Assembly (NCBI RefSeq): GCF_900101685.1
Contig: NZ_FMZZ01000009.1
Coordinates: 231,690-295,689, forward strand
Direction of reading: 5' to 3'
DNA: 64,000 nucleotides
From: Actinokineospora iranica
Lineage (GTDB): Bacteria; Actinomycetota; Actinomycetes; Mycobacteriales; Pseudonocardiaceae
The notes under the pieces are model-generated. The model did not search any database, was not told where the DNA came from, and was given only the letters and a program-made list of their open reading frames with translations. The position numbers were made by a program, and so were the translations under genes. Positions 43,184 to 51,887 of the stretch are shown one piece after another. The stretch's first letter is position 1. Every line of letters begins with the position of its first letter.

Positions 43184-43359
43184 AGTTTTCCGGATCTCCC
43201 GGCGAAGAGTTCGCCCTCCCCCCTTACGGGGAACGGTCCACAAGCGAACTACCCGAATGGGGGAGCGCAGTCGGCGCGCCTCCGCCATGCGTGTGACTGT
43301 TGTGACTAACGTGGCGAACGCAGCACGCGTGTGGAGACGACAGGGGGAGGTGCCGGGAC

Positions 43360-44124
43360 ATGCCTAGCTCGTTGATCGTGGTCGCGCTCGTCGTCGCATG
43401 GCTCGTCGTCCTCGTCCCGATGGTCGTGCGCAAGCGCCAGGAAATCGCCAGGACGGCCGATTCCGCCCTGGCCGCGCGGGTCGTGCGCAGCGGAAGCTCC
43501 CACGACCTGGACGACGAGGACACCGACCTCCGCGAGGAGGCCGAGGACTCCCGGGAGGACTTCGCCATGCGCGACGCCGACGGCGTGGCCGCCGAGTTGG
43601 ACGGCCACCCCGACGACGACCACGTCGACGACCTCACCGCCGTCCCCGGCGAGCCCCGCCGCTACCGCCCCGGCCGAGGCGGATTCGACCCGGACGCCGC
43701 CGCCCGCGCCGCCCGCGCCAAGTACTCGTTCCGCCAGCGCGTGGTGCTGCTGATGATCATCGGAGCGCTGGTCACCGCCGTCATGGCAGGCGTCGCCATG
43801 CCCACCCTCTGGTGGGCGCACGGCGCCATCGACATCGGCCTGGTCGGCTACCTCACCTACCTCCGCAGGCAGGTCCGGATCGAGGAAGAGATCAGGCAGC
43901 GCAGGCTCGCCCGCCTCAACTCGGTCCGCCGCTCCCACGCCCGCCCCGCCGACGACACCTACGAAGACGACGAGCCGCCACAGCGGGAACACCCCGCCGT
44001 CACCGTCACCCCCCGCGTCGTCCACCCGGGAGCCGTCGTGGTCGACATAGACGACGAAGACCCCTGGTTCGACGAACTCGGCGAGCCAGGCGCGCAGGCT
44101 TACCGCCGAGCCGTGGGGGAGTGA
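43360..44124 (+). CDS. glpR: Membrane protein, Glp receptor (GlpR) homologue
   Basis: 254 residues. TM1 at the extreme N-terminus (SSLIVVALVVAWLVVLVPMV), an acidic disordered linker of about 90 residues, then two TMs (RVVLLMIIGALVTAVMAGVA, AHGAIDIGLVGYLTYLRRQV), a basic helix (EEIRQRRLARLNSVRR) and an acidic tail (VVDIDDEDPWFDELGEPGAQ). Position and topology match the corynebacterial receptor that recruits Glp and links it to the divisome. Sequence identity could not be measured here. Confidence 0.75.
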   Translation: MPSSLIVVALVVAWLVVLVPMVVRKRQEIARTADSALAARVVRSGSSHDLDDEDTDLREEAEDSREDFAMRDADGVAAELDGHPDDDHVDDLTAVPGEPRRYRPGRGGFDPDAAARAARAKYSFRQRVVLLMIIGALVTAVMAGVAMPTLWWAHGAIDIGLVGYLTYLRRQVRIEEEIRQRRLARLNSVRRSHARPADDTYEDDEPPQREHPAVTVTPRVVHPGAVVVDIDDEDPWFDELGEPGAQAYRRAVGE

Positions 44125-44184
44125 ACCACCCCCCGGATTTCGGGGCCGCGCGAGCGTGCTGATATGCTCTGCGAGCACGACTTC

Positions 44185-44257
44185 GGGGCTGTAGCGCAGT
44201 TGGTAGCGCGTCTCGTTCGCATCGAGAAGGTCAGGGGTTCGATTCCCCTCAGCTCCA
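44185..44257 (+). tRNA. tRNA-Ala (anticodon CGC)
   Basis: 73-nt cloverleaf: acceptor GGGGCTG with CAGCTCC and discriminator A; D-arm GCGCAGTTGGTAGCGC; anticodon stem TCTCG/CGAGA enclosing TTCGCAT (CGC, codon GCG); T-arm AGGGGTTCGATTCCCCT. Confidence 0.95.
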
Positions 44258-44264
44258 CGGCCTC

Positions 44265-44304
44265 GGCCGACCCATGCTCACGGAAAGCGTGAGCCGGGTC
44301 GGCC
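44265..44304 (+). terminator. Terminator of tRNA-Ala
   Basis: Two-part stem GGCCGACCC + GCTCACG with CGTGAGC + GGGTCGGCC, loop GAAAG, followed by GTTGTTGT. Begins 8 nt after the tRNA. Confidence 0.8.
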
Positions 44305-44309
44305 GTTGT

Positions 44310-44494
44310 TGTATCTGGGGGGCGACCCCCCAGACCCCCACGGTGCGTTATCTCCCGATTCGGGGGGGCGAGTTAGAGGGTTGGGAGTTAGGGGAGTTAG
44401 GGGGAGTTGGGGGAGTCAGGGGGAGTTGGGGGGCTTTGGGTGGGTTGTGTGAGAGGGTTGTTTTGAGTTAGGGCTTGGGGTGTTTGGCGTGTGT
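44310..44494 (+). other. G-run-rich gene-free tract
   Basis: After an ordinary start the + strand becomes a run of G-tracts separated by AGTT/AGTTA (for example GGGTTGGGAGTTAGGGGAG, then GGGGGAGTTGGGGG), at least nine tracts of three or more G between about 44365 and 44450. It could fold as G-quadruplex DNA or RNA. It ends directly at a strong intrinsic terminator. No coding potential. Confidence 0.6.
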
Positions 44495-44531
44495 GGCCAC
44501 CTGTGGTGATGGGTGGCCTTTTTTGTTTTTT
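44495..44531 (+). terminator. Canonical U-tract intrinsic terminator without an obvious gene
   Basis: GGCCACC ... GGTGGCC hairpin followed directly by TTTTTTGTTTTTT (44519-44531). One of only two U-tract terminators I found, and the nearest upstream gene (tRNA-Ala) already has its own. Implies an RNA ending here. Confidence 0.8.
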
Positions 44532-44693
44532 GGGGTTGGGGTGTGGGGGTTGGGGTGGGGGTGGGGTGGATACGTGGGCTAATACGCATTTCGGCCGATG
44601 GCGGGGGTGGGGGGTGTGGGCCAGGGTTTGGGGTGGGCTTGGCTGCGGGGAGGTCGCGGTGTGCCCTTGGTCAGGGAATGAGAAGGGAACGTC

Positions 44694-46331
44694 GTGGCGC
44701 GGATGAAGATGTTGGGCGGCCGGTTGGCCGGGTTGGCTGCCGGGGTGGTGGCGGTCGCGGGGCTTGCCGTTGTGGCACCGGACGCGGGGGCGGCGGTTCG
44801 AGACGGCGCGGACGACGGTGTGGTCAGCACCGACGCGGGCATGATCCGCGGTGTCGTCGGCGAGCGGGGCCGCGCGTTTCTCGGCGTGCCGTTCGCGCAG
44901 GCGCCGGTGGGTGAACTTCGGTGGCGGGCGCCCCAGCAGGCCGCGTCCTGGTCCGGTGTCCGCGACACCGTCAGCCCGGGGCCGCTCTGCGCGCAGAACC
45001 CCAGTCCGGCAGGCGGCTCGCCGACCGGCTCCACCGCGGAAGACTGCCTGTACCTCAACGTGTACACCCCGGCGGGCGCGCGCCCAGGCGCCGACCTGCC
45101 GGTCATGGTGTGGCTGCACGGCGGGGGCTTCGTCATCGGCGGCGGCTCGCTCTACGACCCCGAAGCCCTGGCCGACAAGACCAACAGTGTCGTGGTCACC
45201 ACCAACTACCGGCTGGGCGCGCTCGGTTTCCTCGCGCTGCCAGGTCTGACGGCCGCCGACCCGGCGCTGAACTTCGGCATCCAGGACCAGCAGGCCGCGC
45301 TGCGCTGGACCCGAGGCAACATCGAGAACTTCGGCGGCGACCGCGACCGGGTCATGCTGTTCGGCGAGTCGGCAGGCGCGGCGAGCGTCTGCGTCAACCT
45401 CACCTCACCCAGGGCTGAGGGGCTGTTCCACCGCGCGGTCATGCAGAGCGGCGCCTGCGCGTTCGCCCGGCCCGGCGGCAAACCCGTGGCAGACAAGTAC
45501 GCCCGCAGCCAGAAGTTCGCGGCGAAGCTCGGCTGCCCGGACGGTCCTGCGCAGATCGACTGCCTGCGCGGCAAGGACGTCAAGGACCTGCTCGGCCCCG
45601 CGGGCGACGAGAACCCGTTGCTCAGCGCCGAAGGATGGGGCCCCGTCGTGGACGGCGCCGTGCTGCCGGGAGATCCGGCCGGCCGGATGGAAGCGGGCAA
45701 GTTCCACCGTATGCCGATCATGCTCGGCACCAACCGCGACGAGGGGCGCCTGTTCACCTACCTCGCCTACGGCCCGCGCGGCATCACCGAAGACGAGTAC
45801 CGCAAGCTTCTCGTCGCCATGACCGGCTCCGAGGCGGCGGCGAACACGATCGCGGGCATCTACTCGACACAGCGCTACGGCACACCGGTCAACGCGTTGA
45901 GCGCCATCATCACCGACACCGGGTTCGCCTTCAACACCGACCGGGTGGCCAAGGCCATCAGCGGCCGCACACCGACCTACGCGTACGAGTTCACCGACGC
46001 CGACGCGCCACTCTCGCCCGCGCTCACGGACCTGCGGATCGGGGCGTACCACGGCGGTGAGATCCAGTACCTGCTCACCATGCCCAGCACCCCCCTACTG
46101 AACGACGCGCAGCGGGCGCTTTCCACGCAGATGATGGGCTATTGGGGCAATTTCGCCGCCACCGGCAACCCCAACCGGGGGGCCGCGGTTCCCCCATGGC
46201 CTGCCTTCAACGTTTTCAGCACGCCGTACCGCAACCTGAACCCCAGTGGCTCACCCGCGACTTTCAGCTTGGGCGCTTACCAGCTCACGCATAACCTTCC
46301 GTTCTGGAAGTTCGTCGGCGCGCTCGGGTGA
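44694..46331 (+). CDS. Secreted type-B carboxylesterase
   Basis: 545 residues, GTG start after GAGAAGGGAA. Signal peptide (GRLAGLAAGVVAVAGLAVVA ending DAGA). Alpha/beta hydrolase: oxyanion loop VWLHGGGFVIGGGSLYDPEA, nucleophile in LFGESAGAASVCVNL, acid in MLGTNRDEGRLFTY and His in GAYHGGEIQYLL. Length and motifs are those of para-nitrobenzyl esterase/acetylcholinesterase-like enzymes. Exported; natural ester substrate unknown. Confidence 0.93.
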   Translation: MARMKMLGGRLAGLAAGVVAVAGLAVVAPDAGAAVRDGADDGVVSTDAGMIRGVVGERGRAFLGVPFAQAPVGELRWRAPQQAASWSGVRDTVSPGPLCAQNPSPAGGSPTGSTAEDCLYLNVYTPAGARPGADLPVMVWLHGGGFVIGGGSLYDPEALADKTNSVVVTTNYRLGALGFLALPGLTAADPALNFGIQDQQAALRWTRGNIENFGGDRDRVMLFGESAGAASVCVNLTSPRAEGLFHRAVMQSGACAFARPGGKPVADKYARSQKFAAKLGCPDGPAQIDCLRGKDVKDLLGPAGDENPLLSAEGWGPVVDGAVLPGDPAGRMEAGKFHRMPIMLGTNRDEGRLFTYLAYGPRGITEDEYRKLLVAMTGSEAAANTIAGIYSTQRYGTPVNALSAIITDTGFAFNTDRVAKAISGRTPTYAYEFTDADAPLSPALTDLRIGAYHGGEIQYLLTMPSTPLLNDAQRALSTQMMGYWGNFAATGNPNRGAAVPPWPAFNVFSTPYRNLNPSGSPATFSLGAYQLTHNLPFWKFVGALG

Positions 46332-46402
46332 TTCACCGTTTCCCGACGGTGACCGACTTCCGGCACTGACGGTCGGCGTTCGATTCGGTAACACCACAGT
46401 GT

Positions 46403-46445
46403 CTGGGTGGGTCGCTCAAGCGGGCGACCCACCCAGCGCGTTTTT
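46403..46445 (+). terminator. Intrinsic terminator after the esterase gene
   Basis: CTGGGTGGGTCGC and GCGACCCACCCAG, 13-bp perfect arms, 8-nt loop, then GCGCGTTTTT and onward. Confidence 0.85.
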
Positions 46446-46596
46446 CCGGGCCGATGACTCTTTTCCTTATCGGGATTCCGCGGCTGTTTCTCGGGTTCCG
46501 AAGATGTCCGCGGGGCAAGATCCAGTCGTAGACAGCGGGGGTGGGGAGAGGCCAAGGTTGGGGGGCCTTGGCGTCGACACGCGTGTGGGAGTTGCG

Positions 46597-47511
46597 GTGG
46601 GGGAGACCTGGATTCCGCGGGGCGGGGCCGCTGGGCCGGTTCGGCGGGGGCCGGACGCGTCGGCGGTGATGAGCGCGGTGTTCGCGTTGCCCGCGTTCCT
46701 GAGCAGCCTGGTCGTGGTGGCCGTGCTGGCGCGGGTCGTGTGGCCTTCGCCGGAGTGGGGGGCCTGGGTCGTCGTGGTGGCGTGGGTGGCGTCGGGGGCG
46801 TTGACCTTCGTGCCGTGGGTGGAGAAGGTGCTCGCGGGGGCCATGTTCGCCATGCGGGCGCCCACCGTGGGCGAGCGGCAGCGGCTGGAACCGCTGTGGC
46901 GATCGGTGTGCGCCGCGGCGGGGACCGACCCGGGGCGGTACACCCTGTGGGTCGAGCAGTCCCGCGACCTCAACGCCTTCGCCGCGGGTGGGCGGACGGT
47001 GGCGGTCACCCGGCGCGCGCTGGACCTGCCGGGGCGGTCGCTGGAGGCGATCCTCGCCCACGAACTGGGGCACCACCTGTCCGGGCACGCCCGGGTGTCG
47101 CTGCTGGGCTGGTGGTACGAACTGCCCGCGCGCGGGTCGATCCTGGTGGTGCGCCTGGCGATGCGGCTCGTCTTGTTCGTCGGTCGCGTGTTCCTGCGCT
47201 TCGGTAGCGCGGCGGCCGGGCTGGCCTCGGTGCTGATCGCGCTGATCCTGCTGTTCGGGCTCGTGCTGCTGAACCCGTGGCTGGTGCTGATGCCGCTGCT
47301 CAGCCCGCTGCTGGCCTGGGCGAGCAGGCTCGGCGAGTACCGGGCCGACCGCACCGCCGCCACGCTGGGTTATGGGCCTGCGCTGATCGAGGTGCTGTCC
47401 GGCTGGCTCGCCGCCGACCCGCACGGCTCCCGGCGGCCCCTGCGGGCGCGGATGCTGGCCAGCCACCCCGCGCACGCGGACCGGATCCGGCGGTTGCGCG
47501 CGCTGGCCTGA
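46597..47511 (+). CDS. M48-family membrane metalloprotease
   Basis: 304 residues from the GTG at 46597 (GGGAG 5 nt upstream), giving an N-terminus GETWIPRGGAAGPVRRGPDA before TM1. Zinc motif HExxH in EAILAHELGHHLSGHARVSL; third ligand Glu in SRLGEYRADRTAATLGYG. Four TMs in all (LPAFLSSLVVVAVLARVVWP, WVVVVAWVASGALTFVPWVE, LVVRLAMRLVLFVGRVFLRF, LASVLIALILLFGLVLLNPW). HtpX-like membrane quality-control protease. Confidence 0.88.
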   Translation: MGETWIPRGGAAGPVRRGPDASAVMSAVFALPAFLSSLVVVAVLARVVWPSPEWGAWVVVVAWVASGALTFVPWVEKVLAGAMFAMRAPTVGERQRLEPLWRSVCAAAGTDPGRYTLWVEQSRDLNAFAAGGRTVAVTRRALDLPGRSLEAILAHELGHHLSGHARVSLLGWWYELPARGSILVVRLAMRLVLFVGRVFLRFGSAAAGLASVLIALILLFGLVLLNPWLVLMPLLSPLLAWASRLGEYRADRTAATLGYGPALIEVLSGWLAADPHGSRRPLRARMLASHPAHADRIRRLRALA

Positions 47512-47566
47512 ACTCCCCGGACAGTTCCACGATCGCGGGTGGCGCTGCGCCGATAGGGTGACGCGC

Positions 47567-48757
47567 ATGGGGGGAGACACACGGCGCGTGCCGGTCGTCG
47601 TGACCGGGCTGATGGTCGGGGTCGTAGGGCTGGCCGTGGCGTACTGGCTGGCCGGATGGGGCCTGGGGGTCGACAGCTCGGTCTACCGGGCGGGCGCGCT
47701 CACCCTGCTGCACGGTGACTCCCTGTACGCGCCGCTGACGACCGGGGAGGTCTGGGCGCCGCCGCTGCCGTTCACCTACCCGCCGATCGCGGGGCTGGTG
47801 TTCGTCCCGTTGACCATGCTGCCCGCGCAACTCGCGTGGGGCGCGGTCGCGGCGCTGTCGGCCCTGGCGCTCGGGGTGGTCCTGCGGGCGAGCCTGCCCG
47901 GCGCGCTGCGGCAGGGCTGGCGGTTCGCGGCGCTGTTCCTCGCCGTGCTCGCGCTGGAGCCGGTGTGGCGGTCGCTGGGGCTGGGGCAGGTCAACCTGAT
48001 CCTGATGGCGATGGTCGTCGTCGACGTGCTGCTGCTGCGCGGCGCCAAGGCCTCCGGGCTGCTGATCGGCCTGGCCGCGGCGGTGAAGCTGACGCCGCTG
48101 ATCTTCGTAGCGCACCTCGTGGTCACCCGGCGGTGGGCCGACGCCGGGCGCGCGCTCGGGGCGTTCGCCGCGCTCAACCTGCTCGCCGCCGCCGCGCTGC
48201 CGGGTGACACCGTGCGGTTCTGGACCGAGGCGCTGGTCGACGGCAACGACGCCACCACCAACTCGTGGTTCGGCAACCAGTCCCTCAACGGCCTGCTCCA
48301 GCGGGCGACCGGAGAAGGCCGCGGCGCTTTCCTGCTCTACGTTGTGGTCGCCCTGTTCGTCTTAGCCGTTGCCGCGCTGGTGGTCCACCGGCTTGACCGG
48401 CGCGGCGAGAGCATGGGCGCGCTGCTGGTCACCGCGTTTGCCGGGCTGCTGGTAAGCCCGGTGTCGTGGACGCACCACTGGGTGTGGGTAGTGCCGCTGG
48501 CCGGGTTCCTCTTACGCCTCGCCTCTGTCTGGTCGTGGACAGCCCTCGGCGTGCTCGTCCTCGTGTTCACCGGATGGCAATTCCGCATGGTCCCCAGCGG
48601 CGCCAAGGTCGAGTTGCACTGGTCGCCCGGCCACGCGCTGCTCGGCAACGCCTACGTGCTCGCCGCGCTCGTGTTCACCCCGGTCATCGCGACCCTGGCC
48701 CTGCGTGCGCGCGGGCGCCGTGCTGAGGTGTTGGCAGGAACCGCTTCGAGGAGTTGA
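47567..48757 (+). CDS. GT87 polyprenol-phosphate-mannose mannosyltransferase
   Basis: 396 residues, about 10 TMs. VDSSVYRAGALTLLHGDSLY places the catalytic Asp in the first outer loop, followed by PLPFTYPPIAGLVFVPLTML; VKLTPLIFVAHL and NQSLNGLLQRATGE, then LVSPVSWTHHWVWVVPLAGF are signatures of the PimE/DUF2029 group. Adds alpha-1,2-mannose from polyprenyl-phosphate-mannose on the outer membrane face (phosphatidylinositol mannosides or lipoglycan). A GTG at 47558 is the alternative start. Stop overlaps the next gene. Confidence 0.87.
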   Translation: MGGDTRRVPVVVTGLMVGVVGLAVAYWLAGWGLGVDSSVYRAGALTLLHGDSLYAPLTTGEVWAPPLPFTYPPIAGLVFVPLTMLPAQLAWGAVAALSALALGVVLRASLPGALRQGWRFAALFLAVLALEPVWRSLGLGQVNLILMAMVVVDVLLLRGAKASGLLIGLAAAVKLTPLIFVAHLVVTRRWADAGRALGAFAALNLLAAAALPGDTVRFWTEALVDGNDATTNSWFGNQSLNGLLQRATGEGRGAFLLYVVVALFVLAVAALVVHRLDRRGESMGALLVTAFAGLLVSPVSWTHHWVWVVPLAGFLLRLASVWSWTALGVLVLVFTGWQFRMVPSGAKVELHWSPGHALLGNAYVLAALVFTPVIATLALRARGRRAEVLAGTASRS

Positions 48758-50145
48758 TGGTCTTGGCTGACGACGTGCTCACGGTCGACATCGCGGTGGT
48801 CGGGCTGGGACCGGGCGGGGAAGCCCTGGCGACCCGGTTGGCGCGGGCCGGGCTGTCCGTGGCGGGTATCGAGTCCCGGCTCGTCGGCGGCGAGTGCCCG
48901 TACTACGCCTGCGTCCCGACGAAGATGATGATCCGCGCCGCCGACTCGCTCGCCGAGGCCCGCCGGGTCTCGCAGTTGGCGGGTTCGGCCGAGGTGCGCG
49001 CGGACTGGGCTCCGGTCGCCGCGCGCCTGCGGGACGAGGCCACTGACGACTGGGACGACCGGGTGGCCGTCGACCGCCTGGTCGCCGAGGGTGTCGAGTT
49101 CGTCCGCGGTCGCGCGAAGATCACCGCACCGGGTGAACTCGTCGTCACCGGGCCGGACGGTGACCGCGCGGTCCGGGCCCGGCGCGGCATCGTGGTCAAC
49201 CCCGGCACCGACCCGGCGGTCCCGCCGATCCCCGGCCTGGCCGACGCCCCGGTCTGGACGAACCGGGACGCGGTGCGCGCCGAGGTCGTGCCCGAGTCGC
49301 TGATCGTCATCGGCGGCGGGCCGGTGGGCTGCGAGTTCGCCCAGGTCTTCGCCCGGTTCGGGGCCAAGGTGACGCTGTTGCAGTCCAACGAGCGCCTGCT
49401 GCCCCAGGACGAGCCCGAGTCGGGCGCGCTGCTCGCCGAGCGGTTCGCCGCGGAGCACATCCTGGTCAAGACCGGCGTCAAGATCACCGCCTGCGACTAC
49501 GACGGGCAGCGGTTCACCCTGCAGATCAAGGGCGCGGAGCCGGTGACCGCCGACCAGGTGCTGGTGGCGGCGGGCCGCAAGACCGATCTGGCCGCGCTGG
49601 GCGTCGGCGCGTTCGGCCTGGACGAGTCGGCGCGCGGGATCACGGTGGACGGGCGAATGCGCGCGGCCGACGGATTGTGGGCGATCGGTGACATCACCGG
49701 TAAGGGTGCGTTCACCCATATGTCGATGTACCAGTCGGGTATCGCGGCCGCGGATATCCTCGGCGAAGACAGCCCCGAAGCCGACTATCGCGCCGTTCCC
49801 CGTGTGACATTTACCGACCCAGAGGTTGGTTCGGTTGGTCTTACCGAAGCGGCGGCGCGCGAGGCGGGGCTGGCCGTGCGTGTCGGTCTCGCGCGGATTC
49901 CGGAATCCTCGCGCGGCTGGATCCACAAGGTGGGCAACGAGGGCTTGATCAAGCTGATCGAGGACGCCGACCAGGGCGTTCTCGTCGGCGCGACCTCGGT
50001 CGGGCCCACGGGCGGGGAAGTGCTCGGGGCGCTGGCGGTGGCGATCCACGGCGAGGTGCCGGTGGCCAGGTTGCGGCACATGATCTATGCGTATCCGACG
50101 TTTCACCGGGCGATCGGCGACGCCGTGAATGACCTTCACGAATGA
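48757..50145 (+). CDS. FAD-dependent disulfide-oxidoreductase-fold enzyme
   Basis: 462 residues. FAD site IAVVGLGPGGEALATRLARA; redox pair in GGECPYYACVPTKMMI (C-x4-C); NAD(P) site SLIVIGGGPVGCEFAQVFAR; second FAD motif GLWAIGDITGKGAFTHMSMY; dimer interface PRVTFTDPEVGSVGLTEAAA. Where lipoamide and mercuric-type reductases keep a His-x-Pro-Thr-x-x-Glu dyad, this protein has YAYPTFHRAI, so a thiol-reductase mechanism is doubtful and a transhydrogenase or quinone-reductase role is possible. ATG overlaps the GT87 stop; GAGGAG lies 3 nt upstream, a TTG at 48763 is an alternative start. Confidence 0.85.
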   Translation: MVLADDVLTVDIAVVGLGPGGEALATRLARAGLSVAGIESRLVGGECPYYACVPTKMMIRAADSLAEARRVSQLAGSAEVRADWAPVAARLRDEATDDWDDRVAVDRLVAEGVEFVRGRAKITAPGELVVTGPDGDRAVRARRGIVVNPGTDPAVPPIPGLADAPVWTNRDAVRAEVVPESLIVIGGGPVGCEFAQVFARFGAKVTLLQSNERLLPQDEPESGALLAERFAAEHILVKTGVKITACDYDGQRFTLQIKGAEPVTADQVLVAAGRKTDLAALGVGAFGLDESARGITVDGRMRAADGLWAIGDITGKGAFTHMSMYQSGIAAADILGEDSPEADYRAVPRVTFTDPEVGSVGLTEAAAREAGLAVRVGLARIPESSRGWIHKVGNEGLIKLIEDADQGVLVGATSVGPTGGEVLGALAVAIHGEVPVARLRHMIYAYPTFHRAIGDAVNDLHE

Positions 50146-50268
50146 GGAATCAGTAGCAATAGAGTCACGGTATGTCCCCATTTGGCTGATCGACTGGACG
50201 TGGTCACTCCACAGGGTGTAAATCCTTGTGCGCCCAATCGGGGGATCGTCACCAGTCCAGGAGCTCAT

Positions 50269-50985
50269 ATGCGCACGTCCATGGCCGCGTTCGGGGTTGC
50301 CGTCAGCACGGCGGCGTTGTTCGCCTTCCTGCCGCTCAGCGCGTCGGCGACGCCAGGCGACCCAGTCTCCGACGACCCCCGCGCGACGGTGCACGCGGGC
50401 AACGTCGAGTCCGAGGGCGACCGGGACGACTGCCCGAAGCTGTGGGAAGGCAGCGTGCGGGTGACCGTGACCGCCACGGCCGACCCCACGAACACCTACC
50501 TCGACATCACCGACGTGCCCGACAACGTCGACCTCGCGGGCGTGATCGTCAAGGGTGGCGACGCCTACAACAAGTACGACGCCGACAAGCTGGGCGACGG
50601 GCTCGACCTGCGCTCGCCGCTGGCGGGCAACAGCGGCAAGCCCGCGACGATCAGCCACTGGTTCGCCTGCGGCGCCGAGGGCGACACCGAGACCACCACC
50701 TCGGAGCCGACCACCCCGACCAGCCCCACCAGCACGACGTCCGCCCCCGAGGTCACCGTCCCGACCGAGCCCACGACGCCGAGCGGCACCACCTCCGCGT
50801 CGGCGCCCGTCACGACCACCACAACCACCTCCGCCGCCGCGGCCGTGGGCGCTGGCGATGACGGCGAACTCGCCGACACCGGCGCCAACGTGGGCTGGCT
50901 GGCGTTCATCGCCGCCGCCCTCGTCCTCGGCGGCGCGGTCCTGCTGACCCCGAGGCTGCGCAACGCCCTGCTGCGCCGCTCCTGA
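50269..50985 (+). CDS. Sortase-anchored surface protein
   Basis: 238 residues. Signal peptide (MAAFGVAVSTAALFAFLPLS ending ASA), a domain of about 110 residues with a cysteine pair (DCPKLWEG, HWFACGAE), a Thr/Pro/Ser stalk (TTTSEPTTPTSPTSTTS and more), then LADTG, a TM helix (GWLAFIAAALVLGGAVLLTP) and a basic tail RLRNALLRRS. LAxTG fits class E sortase substrates of actinobacteria. AGGAG 5 nt before the ATG. Ligand or role unknown. Confidence 0.85.
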   Translation: MRTSMAAFGVAVSTAALFAFLPLSASATPGDPVSDDPRATVHAGNVESEGDRDDCPKLWEGSVRVTVTATADPTNTYLDITDVPDNVDLAGVIVKGGDAYNKYDADKLGDGLDLRSPLAGNSGKPATISHWFACGAEGDTETTTSEPTTPTSPTSTTSAPEVTVPTEPTTPSGTTSASAPVTTTTTTSAAAAVGAGDDGELADTGANVGWLAFIAAALVLGGAVLLTPRLRNALLRRS

Positions 50986-50993
50986 GCACCCCC

Positions 50994-51034
50994 GACGAGG
51001 CCCCCGGACGATCCGATCGTCCGGGGGCCTCGTC
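50994..51034 (+). terminator. Long perfect hairpin after the surface-protein gene
   Basis: Two 20-bp perfectly complementary arms (GACGAGGCCCCCGGACGATC and its complement) separated by one base, 8 nt after the stop. Typical strong actinobacterial terminator. Confidence 0.8.
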
Positions 51035-51056
51035 GTCGCTGTCGTAGGGTCCCCCC

Positions 51057-51887
51057 ATGCTCGCCGACGTCGTGCCGTACCTGGTCTGCCCGCACTGCGG
51101 GGACGGCCTCGTGATCGACGGCGGCGCCCTGCGCTGCGGCGACCGGCACAGCTTCGACATCGCCCGGCAGGGCTATGTGAGCCTCCTGCGCGGCGCGCCG
51201 ACCTTCACCGGCGACACGCCCGCCATGGTCGAGGCCCGCGCCGCGTTCCTCGGCGCGGGCCACTACGCCCCCATCGTGCGCGCGCTGGTCGCGGCCGCAG
51301 AGCCCGCGCCCGGCTGCGTCGTGGACATCGGCGCGGGCGTGGGGCACTACCTCGCCGCCATCCTCGACGCCTGGCCCGACCGGGCCGGGATCGCGCTCGA
51401 CGCGGCCAAGCCCGCGCTGCGCCGGGCGGCCCGCGCGCACCCCCGGCTCGGCGCGGTCCTCTGCGACGCCTGGCAGCCGCTGCCGATCCGAACCGGCTCG
51501 GCCGGGTTGGCGGTGAACGTGTTCGCACCGCGCAACCCGGCCGAGGTCCGCCGCGTCCTGCACCCCCAGGGCAGGATGCTCGTCGTCGCGCCGACCGCCC
51601 GGCATCTCGCCGAGTTGGTGGCCACGATGGGCCTGCTCACCGTCGAGGAGGGCAAACAGGACCGGGTGGCCGCCAAGCTCGCTCCCCACTTCGCCCCAGA
51701 CGGCCAGGTCACGGTCGAGTTCCCGATGGCGCTGCCGCACCGCGACGTCGCAGCCCTGGTCGGTATGGGCCCGAGCGCGTTCCACGCGGCGGCAGACGCC
51801 TTCGGCGAGCGCATCGCGGCGCTGCCCGAGCCGGTCACGGTAACCGGCTCGGTCACCGTGACCGCTTACCGGCGACTAGACAGTTGA
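51057..51887 (+). CDS. RlmA/TlrB-family 23S rRNA guanine methyltransferase
   Basis: 276 residues. N-terminal zinc finger (LVCPHCGDGLVIDGGALRCG, DRHSFD), the RlmA signature ARQGYVSLLRG and GDTPAMVEARAAFLGAGHY, SAM site VVDIGAGVGHYLAAILD, and VNVFAPRNPAEVRRVL. Methylates N1 of G745 or G748 in helix 35; the TlrB branch gives tylosin/mycinamicin resistance, the RlmA branch is housekeeping. Which applies is undecided. Overlaps the convergent DinB-fold gene by 12 bp. Confidence 0.9.
   Translation: MLADVVPYLVCPHCGDGLVIDGGALRCGDRHSFDIARQGYVSLLRGAPTFTGDTPAMVEARAAFLGAGHYAPIVRALVAAAEPAPGCVVDIGAGVGHYLAAILDAWPDRAGIALDAAKPALRRAARAHPRLGAVLCDAWQPLPIRTGSAGLAVNVFAPRNPAEVRRVLHPQGRMLVVAPTARHLAELVATMGLLTVEEGKQDRVAAKLAPHFAPDGQVTVEFPMALPHRDVAALVGMGPSAFHAAADAFGERIAALPEPVTVTGSVTVTAYRRLDS

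Noticed and set aside
51057..51887. Assignment as a macrolide-resistance TlrB enzyme
   Set aside because: Family match is good, but nothing in the neighbourhood suggests macrolide synthesis and the housekeeping RlmA branch cannot be separated by eye.
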